This document shows positions 35,061-44,956 of a stretch of DNA of 64,000 nucleotides, piece after piece. Source of the DNA: Chryseobacterium sp. FH1 (GTDB lineage Bacteria; Bacteroidota; Bacteroidia; Flavobacteriales; Weeksellaceae); the NCBI RefSeq assembly GCF_000735135.1, contig NZ_JPLZ01000002.1:412317-476316 (forward strand), written 5' to 3'. Within the stretch, counting starts at the first letter, position 1. Each line of letters opens with the position of its first letter. The notes beneath the pieces are model-generated. The model searched no databases and was not told the origin of the DNA. It saw nothing but the letters and a program-made list of their open reading frames with translations. The position numbers and the translations under genes are program-made.

Positions 35061-36710
35061 CTATCCGATCAATTCCTTGGCCTGAGAAATAGCCGCTTCC
35101 GTAATCTTGGAACCAGAGATCAACTGCGCGATTTCGTTCAGTTTTTCGTCGGTTGAAAGCTTCACGATGGTTGTTTTTGTGATTCCATTTTCGTCGAATT
35201 TCACCACTTTGTAATTCTCGTTACCTTTCGCCGCAACTTGTGCAAGATGCGTGATGACGATGAGTTGAAGGTCTTGCGACATTTCCTGCATCAGTTTTCC
35301 TATTTCCTCGGCAATTCTGCCAGAAACACCCGTGTCGATTTCGTCTAGGATCAAGGTTGGAAGGTCATTGTTCTCCGCCATTATTTTTTTGATGGCAAGC
35401 ATTACGCGGGAGCGTTCTCCGCCGGAAACGGCACTTTGGATTGGTTTCAATGGAAAACCAGAGTTCGCCTGGAAAAGGATTTGGATATTATTTTTCCCGT
35501 GAAGATTGTAATATTGTGAATCCGTCAAATCGATTTTCAAAATAGCTTTTTCCAGACCTAGTTTTGAGAAGATTTCTTTGGCTTGATTCTCCAAATTTCC
35601 AGAGAATTTCTTTCTGTTTTCGGATAATTTTTGACTTAGGATTTGAAGTTCTTTTTCAATCAGCTTAAGACTGTTTTCTTTTTCTTCGATTTGATTTTCA
35701 ATCGTTTCCAAAGAGTTTTGACTGGCAGACAACTCTTCTCGGATTGCCAAAAGTCCATCGATGTCATTCACCTGATGTTTCAGGAAAAGCGAATTCAGTC
35801 GGTTGACAGTTGTCAAGAGAGCTTGCAAAAGTTCAGGATCCATTTCCAGATTTTCTGTCTTGTTCTCGATTTCGAGATTGATATCTTTCAGCTCCAGATA
35901 AGACGTTTCCAAGCGTTCGCTGAGGTCTTGATATTCTGAGGAAAGATGGGAAAGTTTGGCTATTTTGTTTTTAACTTCGAAAAGTCCAGACAAAATTCCG
36001 AAATCTTCCTGATTCAGTTTTGATAATATTTCTGAAAGATATTCGCTGATCTGTCCTGCGTTTTCCTGCGTATTGAGTTGGTTCTGAATCTCTTCAAAAT
36101 CCAAATCGTCCAATTGCATTTCTTCCAATTCTGCAAGGAGGAAATTTTTGTAATCGGATTCCTTATTGTTTTCTGCGAGTGCCAATCTCAGCTGTTCGAT
36201 TTCTCTTTTAGTGGTTTGATAACCAATGTAATGGTTTTGATAATCAGACAACAAGCTTTTATTCTTTGCTAATCCGTCCAAAATTCCAAATTGAAATTGC
36301 TCGGTGAAAAGGTCAGACGTTTCGAATTGGGAATGGATATCGATCAATCTTGAAGATAATTCCTTCAAAACATCCAAGGTCACAGGAACATCATTGATGA
36401 AAGCTCTCGACTTTCCGCCGGACGAAATCTCTCTTCGGATGATGGTTTGGGTTTCAAAATCCAAATCCTTCTCTTCAAAAAAATCTTTGAAATTTTCTGT
36501 GATTAGGAACTCGGTTTCTACGATGCTTTTGACGTCAGATTTTGCGAAGGATTTCACATCGGCTCTTTCACCCATTATGAGACGAAGCGCACCAAGAATG
36601 ATGGATTTTCCCGCACCGGTTTCTCCTGTGATGACCTGCAGACCTTTCTTGAGGTCGATCTCAAGTTTGTCGATTAACGCAAAATTCTGAATGAAAATTC
36701 TTGAAAGCAC
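35061..36710 (-). CDS. recN: DNA repair protein RecN
   Basis: An SMC-like ATPase in double-strand-break repair. Walker A GETGAGKS is at ~29-36, a long coiled-coil region spans roughly 150-360, and the C-terminal head has SGGERSRVMLAIK and LILDEIDTGVSGRIAEE. Length 549 is normal for the family. Confidence 0.97.
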   Translation of the reverse strand: MLSRIFIQNFALIDKLEIDLKKGLQVITGETGAGKSIILGALRLIMGERADVKSFAKSDVKSIVETEFLITENFKDFFEEKDLDFETQTIIRREISSGGKSRAFINDVPVTLDVLKELSSRLIDIHSQFETSDLFTEQFQFGILDGLAKNKSLLSDYQNHYIGYQTTKREIEQLRLALAENNKESDYKNFLLAELEEMQLDDLDFEEIQNQLNTQENAGQISEYLSEILSKLNQEDFGILSGLFEVKNKIAKLSHLSSEYQDLSERLETSYLELKDINLEIENKTENLEMDPELLQALLTTVNRLNSLFLKHQVNDIDGLLAIREELSASQNSLETIENQIEEKENSLKLIEKELQILSQKLSENRKKFSGNLENQAKEIFSKLGLEKAILKIDLTDSQYYNLHGKNNIQILFQANSGFPLKPIQSAVSGGERSRVMLAIKKIMAENNDLPTLILDEIDTGVSGRIAEEIGKLMQEMSQDLQLIVITHLAQVAAKGNENYKVVKFDENGITKTTIVKLSTDEKLNEIAQLISGSKITEAAISQAKELIG

Positions 36711-36764
36711 GAAATTATTTTTTAATAACTAAATTATAAATCAAGGTTGATTTGAAGACGAAAC

Positions 36765-36936
36765 CCCGCAACCCGACTTATCTCTGATTTTTTTTCTTTT
36801 TTATTTGAATCGATGAACCACTTCGTTAGGTTTGAGTGGAAATCCTTTTTTGTGGCTGGAAAAGCAAGGCAAAAAGATTGACTTCGTCGAACCACTTCGT
36901 TAGGTTTGGGAACGGAAGGCGGAAAAGTTGCCCAAA
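36765..36936 (+). repeat. Interspersed structured repeat, copy C
   Basis: Has the copy A core (GCAACCCG at the left, GAGTGGAAATCC, TGTGGCTGGAAAAGC, GGGAACGGAAGGCGG and AAAAGTTGCCC at the right). Two insertions are present, each ending GAACCACTTCGTTAGGTTT, placed before GAGTGG and before GGGAACGG. GCAAC-CCG still pairs with CGG-AAAA-GTTGC. It lies between recN and the DUF4835 remnant. Confidence 0.75.
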
Positions 36937-36956
36937 AAATTAAACTTTAAATATAT

Positions 36957-37863
36957 TTATTTCCACTTATTCCATTTCGTATCAATGTCTTTCGGCGAGA
37001 AGTTGCTGAGCATCGTTTTCAGTTCGCTGATGTTGACCGAGGCGTTATTGCCAGAATCGAAAATGTTGAAGATCTCCGTGCTTTTGCTTTCTATAAACAC
37101 ACCAAAAGGATAGTTCATCTGGAAATTGTTGTCGTAGAATTTGAGTTGCATCAAGGATTCGGCGATGGTTTTCTTCGCAGGACCTTGGTCTGGTTTTGCA
37201 AGATTGTCCAGTCCAGCACGGTGATAGCTGTAGAAAACGGTGCGCAAAGTAGAGTTGCTTTCATTTTGCAAACCGGAAAATCAAAGCACCGCGGTTTCTT
37301 TGGCTTTCCACTTGGTTCCAGCCGGCATAGTTTTGATTCTGAGAGTTTTGAGCAATTTTCATTGCTTTGTCAAAATGCGCTTGTCCGCCTTTCAATTGGA
37401 AACTGTCGCCGTCGTAACCCAAAATGACGTAGATGTAAAAACTGATGACATCAATCAAATTTTTGCCCGAAAATTGACGCTCGTTGAAAATGAGATTTTC
37501 GTTTTCGTTGTATTCAAAAGAAAAACTGGTGTCGTTGATATTCATCAAAGGCGATTCATACTGCGAGTTGAAAACTGGTCGAGTAGCTTGCACCACCAGA
37601 CTTCCTTTGAAATTGCTGTTTCCGGGACGTTCGGAGATCACGATGGCAAAATTGCATTTGATCTTTTCAAAATTCTGAAGTTTTTTCCCCGTCCAGCTTG
37701 TATTGTTGATGAAGTCTCGCAAAGATTTTTCCAAAGTTCGGAAAACCTGCGTGTTACTTCCTGCGATCTGTTGGGAATTGATCTGCACGTTTGCCAAAAG
37801 CTCCTGCGAAAAAGCGGGTTGAGCGAAAAACAAAGCGCAAAATATATAAAGTAGTTTTTTCAT
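36957..37863 (-). pseudogene. DUF4835 family protein, broken by a frameshift
   Basis: Two minus-strand frames join to one DUF4835 protein of ~300 residues. The upstream part (37863-37261) has a signal peptide ending AQPAFSQ and runs to NYAGWNQVESQRNRGALI. The downstream part (from ~37271) resumes with QNESNSTLRTVFYSYHRAGL, the family's C-terminal block. One extra base near 37268-37271, in GGTTTGC on the minus strand, would account for the shift. It may be a true pseudogene or an assembly error. The family is conserved in Bacteroidetes beside coaBC and recN. Confidence 0.88.
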
Positions 37864-37944
37864 CTGAAAGTTAAAATGTTTGTAAAAATAAGGAATCTTA
37901 ATCTAAAACAAGGATAAATTTATAACGAAAAACTCTTGCTTTTC

Positions 37945-39138
37945 TTACAATTTCTGAGCAATAAAATTCAGGATGTCTTTGGCTACATCTTCTTTTGATT
38001 TCAGCGAGAAAGATTGCTCTTCGGTTGGGGTGAAGATCTTGATCTTGTTTGTGGCATTTGCAAATCCTGCACCTTCGTCACGGAGCGAGTTTAGGACAAT
38101 CATATCCAGATTTTTCTTGATGAGTTTTCCTTTCGCATTCTCTTCCTCATTCTGAGTTTCCAAGGCAAAACCTACCAAAAATTGATTGTTTTTTTTCTCG
38201 CCCATCGTTCGTAGAATATCTTTGTTTTTGATGAGTTCTATCGTGAGTTCGTTTTCGTTTTTCTTGATTTTTTCCGTCGCTTTTATTTTCGGCGTGTAGT
38301 CTGCAACGGCGGCGCTCATTATGGCGACATCTGTATTTTCATAATACTTGAAAACTTCGTCAAACATTTCCTGGGCGGAAGTGACTTTGTGAAGCGTGAT
38401 GTTTTTATCATCTACTTTTTCGGAAGAAGGTCCGGAAATCAAGATCACTTCTGCGCCACGTTTTGACGCTTCTTTCGCGAGATCAAATCCCATTTTTCCA
38501 GTCGAATGGTTTCCGATGAATCTTACAGGATCAATATTTTCGTAAGTTGGTCCCGCAGTGATCAGGAATTTCTTACCAGCAAATTCATCATCAGCTTCAT
38601 CAAATTGATTTTCTAAAACGGATAAAATAGTTGAAGTTTCTGCCAATCTGCCTTGTCCGACAAGTCCGCTTGCCAGTTCGCCAAACTCTGCCGGAATAAT
38701 AGGATGTCCGAAACTTTCAGCCGTTGTCAAATTTTTCAAGACGGTTGGATGCGCGTACATATCCAAATCCATTGCCGGCGCGATGACGACGGGACATTTT
38801 GCGGACATATAAACTGCCATCAGGAAATTGTCGCAAAGTCCGTTTGTGATCTTTGCCAACGTGTTGGCTGTACAAGGTGCGATCAGCATCAGATCTGCCC
38901 AAAGTGCCAGTTCAACGTGGTTGTTCCAGCTTTTGTTCTCGTCATAAAAATCAGTGTAAACTTTGTTCTTGGAAAGTGTGGAAAGCGTCAATGACGAGAC
39001 GAAATCTTCTGCAGATTTTGTCATCACGATTTTCACTTCTGCGCCGGATTTTATGAGATCACGCACGAGGTAATTCATTTTGTAGGCGGCGATTCCGCCA
39101 GTAATTCCAAGGATGATTTTTTTGCCCTGCAAGCTCAT
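37945..39138 (-). CDS. coaBC: Bifunctional phosphopantothenoylcysteine synthetase/decarboxylase
   Basis: Two steps of coenzyme A synthesis in one protein. The N-terminal FMN decarboxylase (CoaC) has GITGGIAAYK, the His in WNNHVELALWADL, and APAMDLDMY. The C-terminal synthetase (CoaB) has AGPTYENIDPVRFIGN, SAAVADYTPK and the Lys in NKDILRTMGEKK. Length 397 is normal. It lies in the recN-DUF4835-coaBC-rpoZ-bamD block typical of flavobacteria. Confidence 0.97.
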   Translation of the reverse strand: MSLQGKKIILGITGGIAAYKMNYLVRDLIKSGAEVKIVMTKSAEDFVSSLTLSTLSKNKVYTDFYDENKSWNNHVELALWADLMLIAPCTANTLAKITNGLCDNFLMAVYMSAKCPVVIAPAMDLDMYAHPTVLKNLTTAESFGHPIIPAEFGELASGLVGQGRLAETSTILSVLENQFDEADDEFAGKKFLITAGPTYENIDPVRFIGNHSTGKMGFDLAKEASKRGAEVILISGPSSEKVDDKNITLHKVTSAQEMFDEVFKYYENTDVAIMSAAVADYTPKIKATEKIKKNENELTIELIKNKDILRTMGEKKNNQFLVGFALETQNEEENAKGKLIKKNLDMIVLNSLRDEGAGFANATNKIKIFTPTEEQSFSLKSKEDVAKDILNFIAQKL

Positions 39139-39182
39139 TTTGCTTTGATTTTTATTAACGAAAGTATTAATAATTTTATTAA

Positions 39183-39224
39183 CAAAAAAACCGTCTCGTA
39201 AAGGAATTCTTTAGCAAGACGGTT
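39183..39224 (-). terminator. Terminator between rpoZ and coaBC
   Basis: AACCGTCT pairs with AGACGGTT, with an inner TAAAG/CTTTA stem. A T7 run follows on the minus strand. Confidence 0.85.
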
Positions 39225-39247
39225 CTATATTTTATAATCGATTAAGA

Positions 39248-39571
39248 TTAGTTTTTTTCATCAGTTTTTCTGTGGTAGATCTCATCATCTAGCCATTCTC
39301 TGATCGCGATAGAAGTTGGTTTTGGCATTTTTTCGTAATGCTTGGAGATTTCGATTTGCTCTCTGTTTTCAAAAACTTCCTCCAAAGTAGAGTTGTGGAC
39401 AGCAAATTCATCTAATTTACCGTGAAGTTCCGAACGGATCTCTCCATTGATTTGTTCAGCTCTTTTACCCATAATTACGATAGCTTCGTAGATGCTGGCT
39501 ACTTTTGCTTCGATTTTATCTTTGTCGTAAGTGATCGTACTTACTTCTGCTTTTGTATCTTTAAGGCTCAT
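39248..39571 (-). CDS. rpoZ: RNA polymerase omega subunit, Bacteroidetes type
   Basis: A 107-residue protein matching the RpoZ/RpoK-like family. Visible are SIYEAIVIMGKRAEQIN, EFAVHNSTLEEVFENREQIE and EKMPKPTSIAIREWLDDEIY. Omega helps assemble the beta' subunit. It lies 33 bp after bamD and has its own -7 box. Confidence 0.9.
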   Translation of the reverse strand: MSLKDTKAEVSTITYDKDKIEAKVASIYEAIVIMGKRAEQINGEIRSELHGKLDEFAVHNSTLEEVFENREQIEISKHYEKMPKPTSIAIREWLDDEIYHRKTDEKN

Positions 39572-39590
39572 TGGGCGAATTGTTTAGGGT

Positions 39591-39598
39591 TGCAAATA
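39591..39598 (-). promoter_or_regulatory. -7 box of the rpoZ promoter
   Basis: On the minus strand this reads TATATTTG, between the bamD stop and the rpoZ ATG. Confidence 0.65.
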
Positions 39599-39604
39599 TA
39601 CGAA

Positions 39605-40597
39605 TTATCTTTTAAACTTAAAAGTGGCTTGTGGTTCCGGCGAATTGACCTTTGCGCTGTCTCTTCTTGCTTGATCTGCAGAGTTCTCCATTTTTGCCTG
39701 ATTCTTTTCTTGTTCTAATTCTTTTTTCTCGTTTTCCTTTGTTTCAGCGTTTTTCACTTTCGCGAAATATTCTGCTTTTCTTTTTTCAACTTCAACTTGC
39801 AACGTTGCAAATTTCACTTTCTCAGCCTCCAATTTTGCAAGAAGGTCATCAGACGTTTTGGAATATTCTGTATTGGGAAGTTCTGCAGAAACTCTTTTGG
39901 CATATGAAACTGCATTGTCCAATCTTTCTTTTTTCAAATCATAAACTGAGTTCATCGCCAATTCATATTTTGATTTCAAGATGATGTCGTAGATTTTTTG
40001 TCTCAACTTGGTAGCTGGGAAATCTTCCAAAACGTTTTCGAAAGTGACTGCGGCCGCTTTGTACTCACCCATTTTGTAATATTGCTTCGCGTTTTCAAAT
40101 GCTTTGAATTCCAGTTTGTAAGTCAACTCATCTACCAATTGGGTAATGTTTTTGGAACGTTCAGAATCTGGATATTCATTCAAGAAATTCTGTAGTTCGG
40201 TGATTGCAGATTCTGTGTTGCTTTGATCTAAGTTATATTGCAAAGATCCTTCGTAATAGCAAAGAGCGGAAAGGTAAGCGGCTTCCTCTTTTCTTGGATC
40301 CTGAGGGAAACTGATCACAAAATTTTTGAATTGATTGGCTGCCAATCTGTAATTCTTATCATAATAATTGGCATAAGCCGAGTTGAAAACTACATTCGGT
40401 GCATCATCCGTTCCTGCAACCAAGTTTGGCAATCTGTCGTACAAGGCCAAAGCATCGGACCATTTTTTCTTTGCGAATTTTTCGCTTGCTACTTTTAAGA
40501 TAAAATCTTTGTCTGCACTCTTCAACGCTCTATCCATCTCAGTTTTGCACGAAAGCAAAATCACAGACAATAGCAATAAACTAATATATTTCTTCAT
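39605..40597 (-). CDS. bamD: Outer membrane assembly lipoprotein BamD
   Basis: A TPR lipoprotein of the BAM machine that inserts outer-membrane barrels. Lipobox LLSC is at ~16, then TPR-type helices (FNSAYANYYDKNYRLAANQF, FENAKQYYKMGEYKAAAVTF). The last ~60 residues form a Lys/Glu-rich coiled extension ending PQATFKFKR, longer than the E. coli protein. It heads a bamD-rpoZ unit. Confidence 0.93.
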   Translation of the reverse strand: MKKYISLLLLSVILLSCKTEMDRALKSADKDFILKVASEKFAKKKWSDALALYDRLPNLVAGTDDAPNVVFNSAYANYYDKNYRLAANQFKNFVISFPQDPRKEEAAYLSALCYYEGSLQYNLDQSNTESAITELQNFLNEYPDSERSKNITQLVDELTYKLEFKAFENAKQYYKMGEYKAAAVTFENVLEDFPATKLRQKIYDIILKSKYELAMNSVYDLKKERLDNAVSYAKRVSAELPNTEYSKTSDDLLAKLEAEKVKFATLQVEVEKRKAEYFAKVKNAETKENEKKELEQEKNQAKMENSADQARRDSAKVNSPEPQATFKFKR

Positions 40598-40641
40598 AAT
40601 TCCAGCCAGAATAATTCTGTCACTTGATTCTAATTAATTTG

Positions 40642-40649
40642 CAAAAATA
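40642..40649 (-). promoter_or_regulatory. -7 box of the bamD promoter
   Basis: On the minus strand this reads TATTTTTG, 44 nt before the ATG. Confidence 0.55.
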
Positions 40650-40795
40650 AAACTTTTTTTCCCAAAACTTTTTTTTTATGAAAGATTAACGTTTTTAAGT
40701 CTTATATTATTTCAATATCTACTATTAATGAGCATTTATTTGTTGTCACAGATTTTTTGATCATTAAATATATATCTTCGTAAAAAAGAAAAAGA

Positions 40796-41809
40796 ATGAA
40801 GATAGGTTTACTTTTTGTTTTGATTTGTAATCTCTGTTTTGGACAAAAAAATCAAGAGATCAGATTTTACAGGAATATTAATGATAAAACAAAAAGCGTT
40901 AAATCAATCACAGTTCTTGATGCTAGAAAAAATTCAGATTTAGGGTTTGTTACTTTCAAAAAGGATAATTACAGTTTTTCGTTTGAAAATGGTAGTTTAA
41001 AAGATCAGTTTGAAAGATGGTTCAAAGCGGATAAAGCAATTACACGAGACAGAGAATTGATTTTGTATGTGGAGAAATTCAGATTTTTCAGTGAGTCGCT
41101 GAACAAAGGAGATTTGGAAAAAGTAGAACTGAAACTGACTGTCTTCGAAAAGAAATTTGGAGAGTACTATTATCTCAACAGACTTAATGATGTGATGCTC
41201 TTGGATCCGAACAAAACAGAAAACACACCGAGAGGTTTTTCAAAATACATCGATGACATCTTAGCAGATTTTCTTAAGGAAAGCTATGAAATCACAAGAG
41301 GCGGAATGAAAGTTACCGACGTTGAACTCCCAAATTACGAAAACATCTTGCAATCGGATCTGGAATTGTTTAAAAACAGTGATGTAAAAAATGGTATTTA
41401 TAAAGACTACAAAACTTTTTTCAATCAAGAACCTGTTTCCGGTTATGAGTTGGTGAAAAACAGCAAAGGCGAAGTGACCAAAGCAAAATCAAATACCGAT
41501 AAAATCTCGGCAAATGATCTCTACGCTTTTGTCGAAAATGGGATAGCATATAAACCAACAATTGCTGGAAATTTGGAAATTCAAAAAGATGAAAAAGGCT
41601 TTTTTATTTTGACCAACAGACTTTCACTTTTCCCGCAACAAACCAATGATATCTATGTTATGTTCGGAATGTTTGGCCTTGTAGGAGGAGTTGTAGGTGG
41701 TGTAGTGACGGCGATTCATCAGAATAATAAGCATAATAAAGCGATGAAGGACGAAAAATATCAAGTCTATTTGGATGCGCTGACTGGAAAGTATATTTTC
41801 CCGGAATAA
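40796..41809 (+). CDS. Exported protein with C-terminal membrane helix, unknown
   Basis: A 337-residue protein with a signal peptide (MKIGLLFVLICNLCFGQ). Near the C-terminus a Gly-rich hydrophobic stretch (VMFGMFGLVGGVVGGVVTAI) resembles glycine-zipper helices. The middle is hydrophilic with no known motif. A possible -7 variant TATCTTCG lies 15 nt upstream. It is divergent from bamD and 63 bp before lepA. Confidence 0.75.
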   Translation: MKIGLLFVLICNLCFGQKNQEIRFYRNINDKTKSVKSITVLDARKNSDLGFVTFKKDNYSFSFENGSLKDQFERWFKADKAITRDRELILYVEKFRFFSESLNKGDLEKVELKLTVFEKKFGEYYYLNRLNDVMLLDPNKTENTPRGFSKYIDDILADFLKESYEITRGGMKVTDVELPNYENILQSDLELFKNSDVKNGIYKDYKTFFNQEPVSGYELVKNSKGEVTKAKSNTDKISANDLYAFVENGIAYKPTIAGNLEIQKDEKGFFILTNRLSLFPQQTNDIYVMFGMFGLVGGVVGGVVTAIHQNNKHNKAMKDEKYQVYLDALTGKYIFPE

Positions 41810-41847
41810 CTCCCAAAAATCGTCACAAAATATATATCTCTTTTTTA

Positions 41848-41855
41848 TATCTTTG
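41848..41855 (+). promoter_or_regulatory. -7 box of the lepA promoter
   Basis: TATCTTTG, 17 nt before the ATG. Confidence 0.7.
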
Positions 41856-41872
41856 CAAACTATTAAAATTCA

Positions 41873-43669
41873 ATGAAAAACATCAGGAACTTCTGCATCA
41901 TTGCACATATCGATCACGGTAAAAGTACTTTGGCAGATCGTCTTTTAGAATATACCAACACCGTTACCCAAAGGGAATTGCAGTCGCAAACCTTGGATGA
42001 TATGGATCTTGAAAAAGAACGTGGCATCACGATCAAGTCTCACGCGATCCAAATGGATTATGAGCTGAATGGCGAAAAATATATCTTAAACCTTATTGAT
42101 ACACCAGGACACGTAGATTTTTCTTACGAAGTTTCCCGTTCCATCGCCGCTTGCGAAGGTGCCTTATTGATTGTTGATGCGGCGCAAAGTATTCAGGCAC
42201 AAACTATTTCTAATCTTTATTTGGCTTTAGAAAACGATTTGGAAATTATTCCGATCCTTAATAAAATCGATCTTCCATCTGCAAATCCAGAAGAAGTGAC
42301 CGACGAGATCATGGGACTTCTAGGTTGCAAATACGAAGATGTTCTTAGAGTTTCAGGAAAAACGGGTGAAGGCGTTCACGAATTGCTTGAACAGATCGTG
42401 AAAAGAGTACCACCTCCAGTTGGAGATCCGAAAGCGCCACTTCAGGCATTGATCTTTGATTCTGTTTACAATCCGTTTAGAGGAATTGAAGCTTATTTCA
42501 AAGTTGTGAACGGAAGCATTTCCAAAAACGAAAAAATTAAGTTCTTCGCTACAGGAAAAGAATATGGCGCGGATGAAGTTGGAACTTTGAAGCTAAAACA
42601 GCTTCCAAAGAAAACCATCGAATGTGGTGATGTAGGTTACATCATTTCCGGGATCAAAGATGCTCGCGAAGTAAAAGTGGGTGACACAATTACATCGTTT
42701 GTAAATCCAGCTTTGGAGGCAATCGACGGATTCGAAGAGGTGAAGCCAATGGTTTTTGCCGGAATCTATCCGATTGAATCTGAGGATTTTGAGGAATTGA
42801 GATTTTCATTAGAAAAATTAAGACTGAATGATGCTTCTTTGGTTTTCGAACCAGAAAGTTCTGCAGCACTTGGTTTTGGTTTCCGTTGCGGATTCTTGGG
42901 AATGTTGCACATGGAAATCGTTCAGGAACGTTTGGATCGCGAATTCAATATGGATGTGATCACCACGGTTCCCAACGTTTCGTACCACGGTTTTTCCAAA
43001 AAAGAACCAGACACACCGATCTTGATCAACAACCCATCTGAAATGATCGACCCGAATCTTTTGGACAGAGTTGAGGAACCATATATCAAAGCTTCTATCA
43101 TTACAAAATCTGATTTCGTAGGCGGAGTTATGACACTTTGTATCGAGAAAAGAGGTGAGATTGTCAACCAAAGTTATTTGACGGCGGACAGAGTAGAGTT
43201 GACTTTCAATATGCCTTTGGCGGAAGTTGTTTTCGATTTTTATGACCGACTGAAATCTATTTCCAAAGGTTACGCTTCATTCGATTATTCTCCAATCGGG
43301 ATGCGTGCTTCTAAGTTGGTGAAAATGGATATTTTGATCAATGGTGATATGGTGGATGCTTTATCCTCATTGATTCACGATAGCAACGCGTTTTACATCG
43401 GAAAGAGAATGTGTGAGAAATTGCGCGAATTGATTCCGAGACAACAGTTTGATATCGCCGTTCAGGCGGCTTTGGGAGCGAAAGTTATCGCTAGGGAAAC
43501 CATCAAAGCTTTGAGAAAAGACGTTACCGCAAAATGCTACGGAGGTGATATTTCCAGAAAACGTAAACTTCTTGAGAAGCAAAAAGAAGGTAAGAAAAAG
43601 ATGAAGCAAATTGGTAGAGTAGAAGTTCCGCAATCGGCGTTTATGGCTGTTTTGAAGTTGAATGACTAG
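41873..43669 (+). CDS. lepA: Elongation factor 4 (LepA)
   Basis: A translational GTPase that back-translocates or assists stalled ribosomes. G1 is AHIDHGKST at 11-19, G3 is DTPGHVDF and G4 is NKIDLPSA. The LepA-specific C-terminal domain ends in [20 protein letters not shown]. Length 598 is normal. It has its own promoter and terminator. Confidence 0.98.
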   Translation: MKNIRNFCIIAHIDHGKSTLADRLLEYTNTVTQRELQSQTLDDMDLEKERGITIKSHAIQMDYELNGEKYILNLIDTPGHVDFSYEVSRSIAACEGALLIVDAAQSIQAQTISNLYLALENDLEIIPILNKIDLPSANPEEVTDEIMGLLGCKYEDVLRVSGKTGEGVHELLEQIVKRVPPPVGDPKAPLQALIFDSVYNPFRGIEAYFKVVNGSISKNEKIKFFATGKEYGADEVGTLKLKQLPKKTIECGDVGYIISGIKDAREVKVGDTITSFVNPALEAIDGFEEVKPMVFAGIYPIESEDFEELRFSLEKLRLNDASLVFEPESSAALGFGFRCGFLGMLHMEIVQERLDREFNMDVITTVPNVSYHGFSKKEPDTPILINNPSEMIDPNLLDRVEEPYIKASIITKSDFVGGVMTLCIEKRGEIVNQSYLTADRVELTFNMPLAEVVFDFYDRLKSISKGYASFDYSPIGMRASKLVKMDILINGDMVDALSSLIHDSNAFYIGKRMCEKLRELIPRQQFDIAVQAALGAKVIARETIKALRKDVTAKCYGGDISRKRKLLEKQKEGKKKMKQIGRVEVPQSAFMAVLKLND

Positions 43670-43698
43670 CGCAATACTGAAACATTAAAGTAAAAAAA

Positions 43699-43727
43699 CC
43701 CGGAAATTGATTTCCGGATTTTTTATT
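43699..43727 (+). terminator. Terminator of lepA
   Basis: CCGGAAAT pairs with ATTTCCGG, followed by ATTTTTTATT. Confidence 0.88.
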
Positions 43728-43765
43728 ATATCATATAATGGTTTTCAAATAGTGATTTCTTTAAA

Positions 43766-44920
43766 CTATTTTAAACTATTAAATAAAGTATCTGTATAGG
43801 TTGCGGAAGAATGTGTTTTGTTTTCTTCAAACCTGGCCTTATCATCCGACAACTGTTTCATTAAACTTAAGTAGTGATTCAACCTCATGTTTATTTTTCC
43901 CTTTGATTTTAATTTTTCAACTATTTGCGACGCTTTTTCAAAGTCATCGGTAATAAAATAAGCTGTAAGCAAAGCCGTTTCCAACGTTGTGGTAACCTCT
44001 TCGTTAGTATTGATTTTTGTTTCTGATTCTAAATACTGTGATATTTTCTGGATCTCATTGAGTTTATCCTTAGATATATAATTGTCTTTGAATGCAGAAT
44101 TTCCAATTTCTTTGGATAATTCTTTCAATCTGTTAATGTTCTTATTATACTCTGCATATTTTTCATTCTTATCATCTTTGAAAGTGCCTAAAAAGAGAGT
44201 TCCTGTTTTTTCTAAGAATAATTTATATTTTTTGTTATAAGAAGTCCAGTATCCTGCGATTTGATTGCTTCCTACCAACAAGTCAAATACAGACATAGGG
44301 ATATTGTCAGCATTGGCTTTCAAGAAAACTGATGATGCTTCTTTTGCGGCATTGATAGTCGTAAAGTCCGTTTTTAAGAGAGTTTGAAGTTGATCTTTAT
44401 TAAAAATCATATCTGCAAATTTTTGGTTTTCATATTTGATGGTCACCATATCTTCTCTTACAACTTCTCCATTGAAAGAGTCTTTGAAAGTGATTTTAAG
44501 CGGAACTTCTAACGTCATAAAAATCCGAAATTTGTTTTCCCAGGCGACTCCTGATCTATCAGCTTTTGATGTTAAATTCATTGTTCCTATTTCCACGATT
44601 GCATCCAAAATGCCACTACCGGAAGAACCTGTTTTTTTAAGATTTCCAATTGGTAAAAAGTTCTGTTTCCCATCATTTCTGATTTTCGTGAAGATATTCT
44701 CATTGATGCTGGTTTCCGTAATTTTTTCAATGCCAGAATTGATAACTATTTTAGTATTTGTAACATCGATGAGGGTTTTATATTCAAGAAATTTATAGCT
44801 AAGAATTTCTTCAGGATATTTCACGAAATAAGTATCGATAGTTTGAGTAGATACTTTTACTTTTTGAGAGTTTGCCGTAAGTGAGAATGCGGCCATTAGT
44901 AGAATTAATTGCTTTTTCAT
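43766..44920 (-). CDS. Exported protein, unknown
   Basis: A 384-residue protein with a signal peptide (MKKQLILLMAAFSLTANSQ). The start is the ATG before that signal; an upstream extension would run across the divergent promoter. The body is mixed alpha/beta and ends in a helical, TPR-like part (TALLTAYFITDDFEKASQIV). No family recognised. It is divergent from the next gene, with facing -7 boxes between them. Confidence 0.75.
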   Translation of the reverse strand: MKKQLILLMAAFSLTANSQKVKVSTQTIDTYFVKYPEEILSYKFLEYKTLIDVTNTKIVINSGIEKITETSINENIFTKIRNDGKQNFLPIGNLKKTGSSGSGILDAIVEIGTMNLTSKADRSGVAWENKFRIFMTLEVPLKITFKDSFNGEVVREDMVTIKYENQKFADMIFNKDQLQTLLKTDFTTINAAKEASSVFLKANADNIPMSVFDLLVGSNQIAGYWTSYNKKYKLFLEKTGTLFLGTFKDDKNEKYAEYNKNINRLKELSKEIGNSAFKDNYISKDKLNEIQKISQYLESETKINTNEEVTTTLETALLTAYFITDDFEKASQIVEKLKSKGKINMRLNHYLSLMKQLSDDKARFEENKTHSSATYTDTLFNSLK

Positions 44921-44928
44921 TATTTGTG

Positions 44929-44946
44929 TATATTTGTGCAAATATA
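44929..44946. promoter_or_regulatory. Facing -7 boxes of a divergent promoter pair
   Basis: TATATTTG on the plus strand and TATATTTG on the minus strand are 2 bp apart and point at each other. Each sits at the right distance from its gene: 20 nt to the plus ATG, 18 nt to the minus ATG. RNA polymerase cannot occupy both at once. Confidence 0.65.
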
Positions 44947-44956
44947 AAAAACACAA

